Origin: JAAYDK01 sp964543935
Lineage (GTDB): Bacteria; Spirochaetota; Spirochaetia; Sphaerochaetales; Sphaerochaetaceae
Length of the DNA stretch: 64,000 nucleotides
Direction: 5' to 3'
Assembly (NCBI GenBank): GCA_964543935.1
Contig: CAZJAK010000002.1
Span: 1 to 64,000, forward strand
The notes under the pieces are model-generated. The model was not told the DNA's origin, ran no database searches, and was given only the letters and a program-made list of their open reading frames with translations. Position numbers and translations under genes: made by a program. Positions 59,978 through 64,000 of the stretch are shown here, in pieces (the stretch's first letter is position 1; every line of letters starts with the position of its first letter).

Positions 59978-61038
59978 AACTGAAAATCGCATTGGTCCCG
60001 GGCGACGGCATTGGTCCGGATATCGTGGCCGAGGCCGTCAAGGTCTTGGGGGCAGTGGCCCAAAAGTTCGGCCACAAGCTCGACCTTTCCTTTTACCTGG
60101 CCGGTGGCATCGCCATCGACACGGTCGGTCAGCCATTGCCCGAGTCGACCTTGCTCGGCTGTGCCGATGCCCAAGCGGTTCTGCTCGGGGCTGTCGGCGG
60201 GCCCAAATGGGATTCCCTGTCTGGCGACAAGCGGCCCGAGAAAGCCTTGCTCGGCTTGCGCGGTGGCTTGGGATTGTTCTGCAACCTCCGCCCGGCTTTG
60301 CTCTATCCTCAGTTGGCAGAGGCCTGTCCATTGAAGGGGGCTCTCATTGAAGGCGGGCTCGACATCATGGTGGTGCGGGAACTGACCGGGGGCATCTATT
60401 TCGGCAAACGCGGACGCAATGCCGAAGGTGACCAAGCCTTCGACACGATGTCCTACAATGTGGGCGAAGTCCAGCGGATAGCCCGCAAGGCCTTCGAATT
60501 GGCTCTCAAACGCGCGAAGCGGCTCACCAGTGTCGATAAAGCCAATATTTTGGAGACCAGTCGGTTATGGCGTTCGACTATCGATGCGATGGCCAAGGAT
60601 TATCCCGGTGTGGCGGTCAACCACATGTATGTCGACAACGCCGCCATGCAGTTGGTGCGCAATCCCAAGCAATTCGATGTGATCGTGACCGAGAACATGT
60701 TCGGTGACATCCTGAGCGATGAGGCCAGCATGATCACCGGCAGTATCGGGATGTTGCCGTCGGCCAGTTTGCGGGAAGATTCATTCGGCTTGTACGAGCC
60801 GATCCATGGGTCGGCTCCCGACATTGCCGGACAGGACAAAGCCAATCCGTTGGCCACCATCTTGTCGGCGGCCATGTTGCTGCGCCATAGCTTCAACCTC
60901 CCCAACGAGGCGGCGGCTATCGAGACGGCGGTGAGCGTGACGCTTGACGCCGGCTGGCGGACCGGCGACATTATGAGTAAAGGGATGAAATTGGTTGGAA
61001 CGAAAGAGATGGGGACTTTGGTGGCTGCAGCCGTTTGA
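59974..61038 (+). CDS. leuB: 3-isopropylmalate dehydrogenase
   Basis: A 354-residue NAD enzyme. It has PGDGIGPDIVAEAVKVL, GAVGGPKWD, LRPALLYPQL, VRELTGGIYFGKRG and NMFGDILSDEASMITGSIGML. It decarboxylates 3-isopropylmalate and, by analogy, methylmalate in the citramalate route. ATG 59974 overlaps the leuD stop; the earlier in-frame start lies within leuD. Confidence 0.95.
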   Translation: MKLKIALVPGDGIGPDIVAEAVKVLGAVAQKFGHKLDLSFYLAGGIAIDTVGQPLPESTLLGCADAQAVLLGAVGGPKWDSLSGDKRPEKALLGLRGGLGLFCNLRPALLYPQLAEACPLKGALIEGGLDIMVVRELTGGIYFGKRGRNAEGDQAFDTMSYNVGEVQRIARKAFELALKRAKRLTSVDKANILETSRLWRSTIDAMAKDYPGVAVNHMYVDNAAMQLVRNPKQFDVIVTENMFGDILSDEASMITGSIGMLPSASLREDSFGLYEPIHGSAPDIAGQDKANPLATILSAAMLLRHSFNLPNEAAAIETAVSVTLDAGWRTGDIMSKGMKLVGTKEMGTLVAAAV

Positions 61039-61074
61039 GTGATCCTGTCGCCAAACATGGGGAGGAGGAAGGAC

Positions 61075-61959
61075 ATGGGTGAGCAATTGGTGTATCTTGA
61101 TGGAGCGTTCGTACCGCTCGCCGAGGCAAAGATCTCGGTGTTGGATCATGGCGTGCTCTATGGTGACGGGGTGTTCGAGGGTATCAGGGTCTATGAAGGG
61201 CGGGTGTTCCGCCTGTCTGACCACATCGATCGCTTCTATGCCGGGGCCAACGAGATCTTCTTGCAGTTGCCGTGCGATAAGCCGCAGATGACCGAGATCG
61301 TCTTGGAAACCTGCCGGCGCAACCGACTGGACAACGGTTACATCCGGCTGGTCTGCACCCGGGGTGCCGACGGTTTGGGGTTGTACCCGAAACCGGGCAG
61401 CCATGCCCCGCGCTTGTTCTGCATCGCCGGCCAAGTCGCCTTGTATAGCGAAGAGGCCTACCGGCGCGGTCTTAAGGTGGTCACCAGCAGTTTCCGCCGC
61501 AACAAAGCCACCATCATCGATCCCCAGATCAAGAGTCTCAATTACCTCAACAACATATTGGCTTCGATCGAGGCGCACCGCTACGGTGCCGACGAGGCTT
61601 TGATGCTCAATGAGGACGGGGTGGTGACCGAATGCACTGGCGACAATGTGTTCATGGTCAAGAACCAAGTCATCTCGACCCCGCCGGTATGGTTGGGGAC
61701 GCTCGACGGCATCACCCGCCAGGCTGTACTGCGCATTGCCCGTGACCTTGGCTATGTCGTGCAGGAGGTTCCCTTCACCCACTACAACCTGTTGAATTGT
61801 GACGAGGCTTTCCTGACCGGCACAGCAGCAGAGATCATCGCCCTGACCGAACTCGATGGGCGTACGATCGGCCATGGTGTGGCGGGCTCGGTGACCATGC
61901 GTTTGCTATCTGCGTTCAGGGAATACGTTCGCAAGCCTGAAAATGGAGCGAAGATATGA
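61075..61959 (+). CDS. ilvE: Branched-chain amino-acid aminotransferase
   Basis: A 294-residue class IV PLP transaminase. HGVLYGDGVFEGIRVYEGRVFRL, the PLP lysine in QIKSLNYLNNILA, EDGVVTECTGDNVF and EAFLTGTAAEI are family motifs. It makes Leu, Ile and Val from the keto acids of this operon. ATG 61075 follows GGAGGAGGAAGG. Its stop overlaps the ilvD start by 4 bases. Confidence 0.94.
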   Translation: MGEQLVYLDGAFVPLAEAKISVLDHGVLYGDGVFEGIRVYEGRVFRLSDHIDRFYAGANEIFLQLPCDKPQMTEIVLETCRRNRLDNGYIRLVCTRGADGLGLYPKPGSHAPRLFCIAGQVALYSEEAYRRGLKVVTSSFRRNKATIIDPQIKSLNYLNNILASIEAHRYGADEALMLNEDGVVTECTGDNVFMVKNQVISTPPVWLGTLDGITRQAVLRIARDLGYVVQEVPFTHYNLLNCDEAFLTGTAAEIIALTELDGRTIGHGVAGSVTMRLLSAFREYVRKPENGAKI

Positions 61960-63620
61960 GAAGCGACGCCTTCAAGCAAGGAGCTGCTCGGGCACCCCAC
62001 CGTTCATTGATGAAAGCGCTTGGGTTGACCGACCGCGAAATTGCCGCTCCGTTGATCGGGGTGGTCAACTCGGCCAACGGCATCATCCCCGGCCATGTCC
62101 ATCTGAACCGGATTGTCGATGCTGTCAAAGCCGGTATTCGCACTGCTGGCGGAACTCCGATTGAATTCTCGGTCATCGGAGTGTGCGACGGTATCGCGAT
62201 GGGGCATGTGGGCATGAAATATTCATTGGCCAGTCGCGAGCTGATTGCCGATTCGATCGAATCGATGGCGATGGCCCATCCGTTCGACGGTTTGGTGATG
62301 GTCCCCAATTGCGACAAAATCGTGCCGGCCATGCTGATGGCAGCGGCTCGGGTGAACATCCCGACGGTGTTCGTATCGGGCGGACCGATGTTGGCTGGGC
62401 GCAAAGACGGCAAGGCCATCAGCCTTTCCACGATGTTCGAAGCAGTCGGCAGCCACGCTGCCGGTAAAATCGACGACGCGGGTTTGCTTGAGTTTGAAAA
62501 TGCAGCCTGTCCGACCTGCGGTTCCTGTTCCGGCATGTTCACCGCCAACAGCATGAACTGCTTGACCGAGGCGTTGGGGATGGGATTGCCGGGCAATGGC
62601 AGCATCCCGGCGGTGTTCGCAGAACGGGACCGCTTGGCCAAGGAAGCCGGTTACGCCATCATGAAATTGGTCGAGCGCGATGTGAGGCCGTTGGACATCA
62701 TGACCAGCCAAGCCTTCTTCAATGCTCTGGCGGTCGACATGGCCTTGGGGTGCAGCACCAACAGCATGCTGCACCTGCCGGCCATCGCCCATGAAGCCCA
62801 TGTAGAACTGGACATTTTCATTGCCAACGAGATCAGCAACCGTACTCCCAACCTATGCCGGCTTGCACCGGCCGGACCACACCATGTCGAGGACCTCAAC
62901 AGCGCTGGCGGAGTGATGGCGGTCATGAAGGAGCTGGACAAGCTGGGATTGATCGCCACGGGCGTCCCTACCGTATCCGGCAAGACCATCGCCGAGCAGC
63001 TCGCCCAAGCGTGCAATCGCGACAATTCCGTGATACGGCCGGTGGAACAACCGTACAGTGCCACTGGTGGAATCGCTGTGTTGAAGGGCAACCTTGCCCC
63101 AGAAGGGGCGGTCGTGAAGCGCTCTGCGGTCGATGCGCAGATGTTGCGCCATAGCGGACCGGCGCGGGTGTTTGATTCTGAAGAGGCTGCCGCAGAAGCG
63201 ATTCTTGCTGGCAAAATCATCAAAGGCGATGTGGTGGTGATCCGTTACGAAGGGCCCAAAGGTGGTCCGGGAATGCGTGAGATGCTCGGGCCGACGGCAA
63301 CGATAGCCGGCATGGGACTGGACAAGGATGTGGCTCTGATTACCGACGGACGCTTCAGTGGGGCGACCCGGGGTGCTTCGATCGGGCATGTCTCTCCCGA
63401 AGCGGCAGTGGGCGGGCCGATCGCTCTGGTGCGCGAGGGAGACATCATCGCCATCGACATCACCGCCGGGACGATCGACTTGATGGTTGACGACGGTGAA
63501 TTGGCCCGGCGCAAAGCCGGCTGGACGGCCCCGGAAGCGAAGATAAAGAGCGGGTATCTGGCCCGGTATGCACGACAAGTGACCTCGGCGGTCCGCGGGG
63601 CCGTGTTCGAGGACGTTTGA
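61956..63620 (+). CDS. ilvD: Dihydroxy-acid dehydratase
   Basis: A 554-residue Fe-S dehydratase. Cluster cysteines occur in MVPNCDKIVPAM and CPTCGSCSGMFTANSMN. GRFSGATRGASIGHVSPEA closes the active site. It converts dihydroxyisovalerate and dihydroxymethylvalerate to keto acids. ATG 61956 overlaps ilvE. ilvB follows 30 bases later. Confidence 0.95.
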   Translation: MRSDAFKQGAARAPHRSLMKALGLTDREIAAPLIGVVNSANGIIPGHVHLNRIVDAVKAGIRTAGGTPIEFSVIGVCDGIAMGHVGMKYSLASRELIADSIESMAMAHPFDGLVMVPNCDKIVPAMLMAAARVNIPTVFVSGGPMLAGRKDGKAISLSTMFEAVGSHAAGKIDDAGLLEFENAACPTCGSCSGMFTANSMNCLTEALGMGLPGNGSIPAVFAERDRLAKEAGYAIMKLVERDVRPLDIMTSQAFFNALAVDMALGCSTNSMLHLPAIAHEAHVELDIFIANEISNRTPNLCRLAPAGPHHVEDLNSAGGVMAVMKELDKLGLIATGVPTVSGKTIAEQLAQACNRDNSVIRPVEQPYSATGGIAVLKGNLAPEGAVVKRSAVDAQMLRHSGPARVFDSEEAAAEAILAGKIIKGDVVVIRYEGPKGGPGMREMLGPTATIAGMGLDKDVALITDGRFSGATRGASIGHVSPEAAVGGPIALVREGDIIAIDITAGTIDLMVDDGELARRKAGWTAPEAKIKSGYLARYARQVTSAVRGAVFEDV

Positions 63621-63650
63621 ACACCGCTGGACGGCGGTAAGGTGGGTGGC

Positions 63651-64000
63651 ATGAAATTGAACGGTGCTGAGATCATCATCGAGTGTTTGAAGGAGCAGGG
63701 AGTCGACACCGTTTTCGGGTTTCCTGGCGGGGCGGTCTTGTACATTTACGATGCGTTGTACACATATCGTTCTACTGTACGGCATGTATTGACCACGCAC
63801 GAGCAGGGAGCGGCCCATGCCGCCGATGGATATGCCCGGGCGACCGGCAAGGTCGGGGTCTGCATCGCCACCAGCGGCCCCGGGGCCACCAACTTGGTGA
63901 CCGGACTGGCGACAGCCTACATGGATTCCGTCCCCGTCGTTGCGATCACGGGCAACGTCACGACAGCCTTGTTGGGCAAGGACAGTTTCCAAGAGGTCGA
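63651..64000 (+). CDS. ilvB: Acetolactate synthase large subunit (truncated by window end)
   Basis: The first 116 codons of the catalytic subunit: MKLNGAEIIIECLKEQG, VFGFPGGAVLYIYD, the ThDP-activating Glu in HEQGAAHAADGYARATG, and TSGPGATNLVTG. The frame runs open to the window edge and lacks about 80 percent of a normal 560-residue IlvB. AAGGTGGG precedes ATG 63651. It is the last visible gene of the operon that begins with its own small subunit, ilvN. Confidence 0.93.
   Translation, partial: MKLNGAEIIIECLKEQGVDTVFGFPGGAVLYIYDALYTYRSTVRHVLTTHEQGAAHAADGYARATGKVGVCIATSGPGATNLVTGLATAYMDSVPVVAITGNVTTALLGKDSFQEV

Noticed and set aside
62853..63992. 379-codon minus-strand frame across ilvD and ilvB
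   Set aside because: It spans two well-supported plus-strand genes and shows no domain.
1..64000. tRNA, rRNA, CRISPR arrays, insertion sequences, phage genes
   Set aside because: Intergenic gaps are short and I saw no cloverleaf, no regularly spaced repeats, and no transposase or integrase motifs.

Overview
The window is about 64 kb of moderately GC-rich chromosome, tightly packed with genes and containing no rRNA, tRNA, CRISPR array or insertion sequence that I could see. The gene content fits an anaerobic spirochaete, probably close to Sphaerochaeta. The supporting traits are binding-protein signal peptides ending in FAQGTQE-like strings, a class II (Treponema/metazoan-like) PurE without PurK, a citramalate route to isoleucine, hybrid cluster protein, a Na+ pump decarboxylase beta subunit, relaxed lipoboxes and membrane diguanylate cyclases. 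The lineage is an inference from gene families, not from a marker gene.

Layout. 0-2.4 kb: a lipoprotein with four InlB-type repeats and an RCC1-type propeller. 2.5-7.5 kb (minus): a probable operon of an epimerase, a CPBP-family membrane protein, a short-chain dehydrogenase and an NMT1/SsuA-type ABC transporter. 7.6-9.2 kb: a diguanylate cyclase. 9.2-18.8 kb (minus): a purine operon purL-purM-purQ(S)-purC-purE-purF-purD/N, with two unusual gene fusions. 19.1-22.3 kb (minus): flavin oxidase, ferredoxin, cupin and hcp, a nitrosative or redox stress unit. 22.5-27 kb: argCJBD behind candidate ArgR boxes. 27-39 kb: a second diguanylate cyclase, a patatin fused to an outer-membrane barrel, a DUF1893 protein, ZupT, QueH, a TPR protein with cardiolipin synthase, an FAD protein, a degenerate Fic protein and a D-aminoacylase. 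39-48.6 kb: a polar amino-acid ABC transporter, oadB with a tiny oadG-like gene, a PfoR/EIIC-like membrane protein, a MntR-like regulator and a sugar ABC transporter with a HAD phosphatase. 48.7-52.8 kb: a NapH-type ferredoxin with a partner protein, and a YesM/YesN-type two-component pair. 52.9-64 kb: a full branched-chain amino-acid operon ilvN-ilvC-leuA-cimA-leuC-leuD-leuB-ilvE-ilvD-ilvB, the last gene cut by the window edge.

How it works together. The window encodes most of de novo purine synthesis (all steps to SAICAR except PurB/PurH steps), ornithine formation by the acetyl cycle, and the complete Ile/Val/Leu pathway from pyruvate. The most interesting regulatory structures are these: a Leu/Ile/Val-rich leader peptide followed by mutually exclusive hairpins ahead of ilvN; a palindrome centred exactly at -41.5 of the hcp-operon promoter; repeated 11-mers overlapping the purL promoter; and four transcription units in which the -10 hexamer lies exactly 6 nt from an ATG, which predicts leaderless mRNAs. 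One of those four is an 11-codon upstream ORF coupled to the mntR-like gene. Promoters, operators and hairpins were found by eye and are candidates only.
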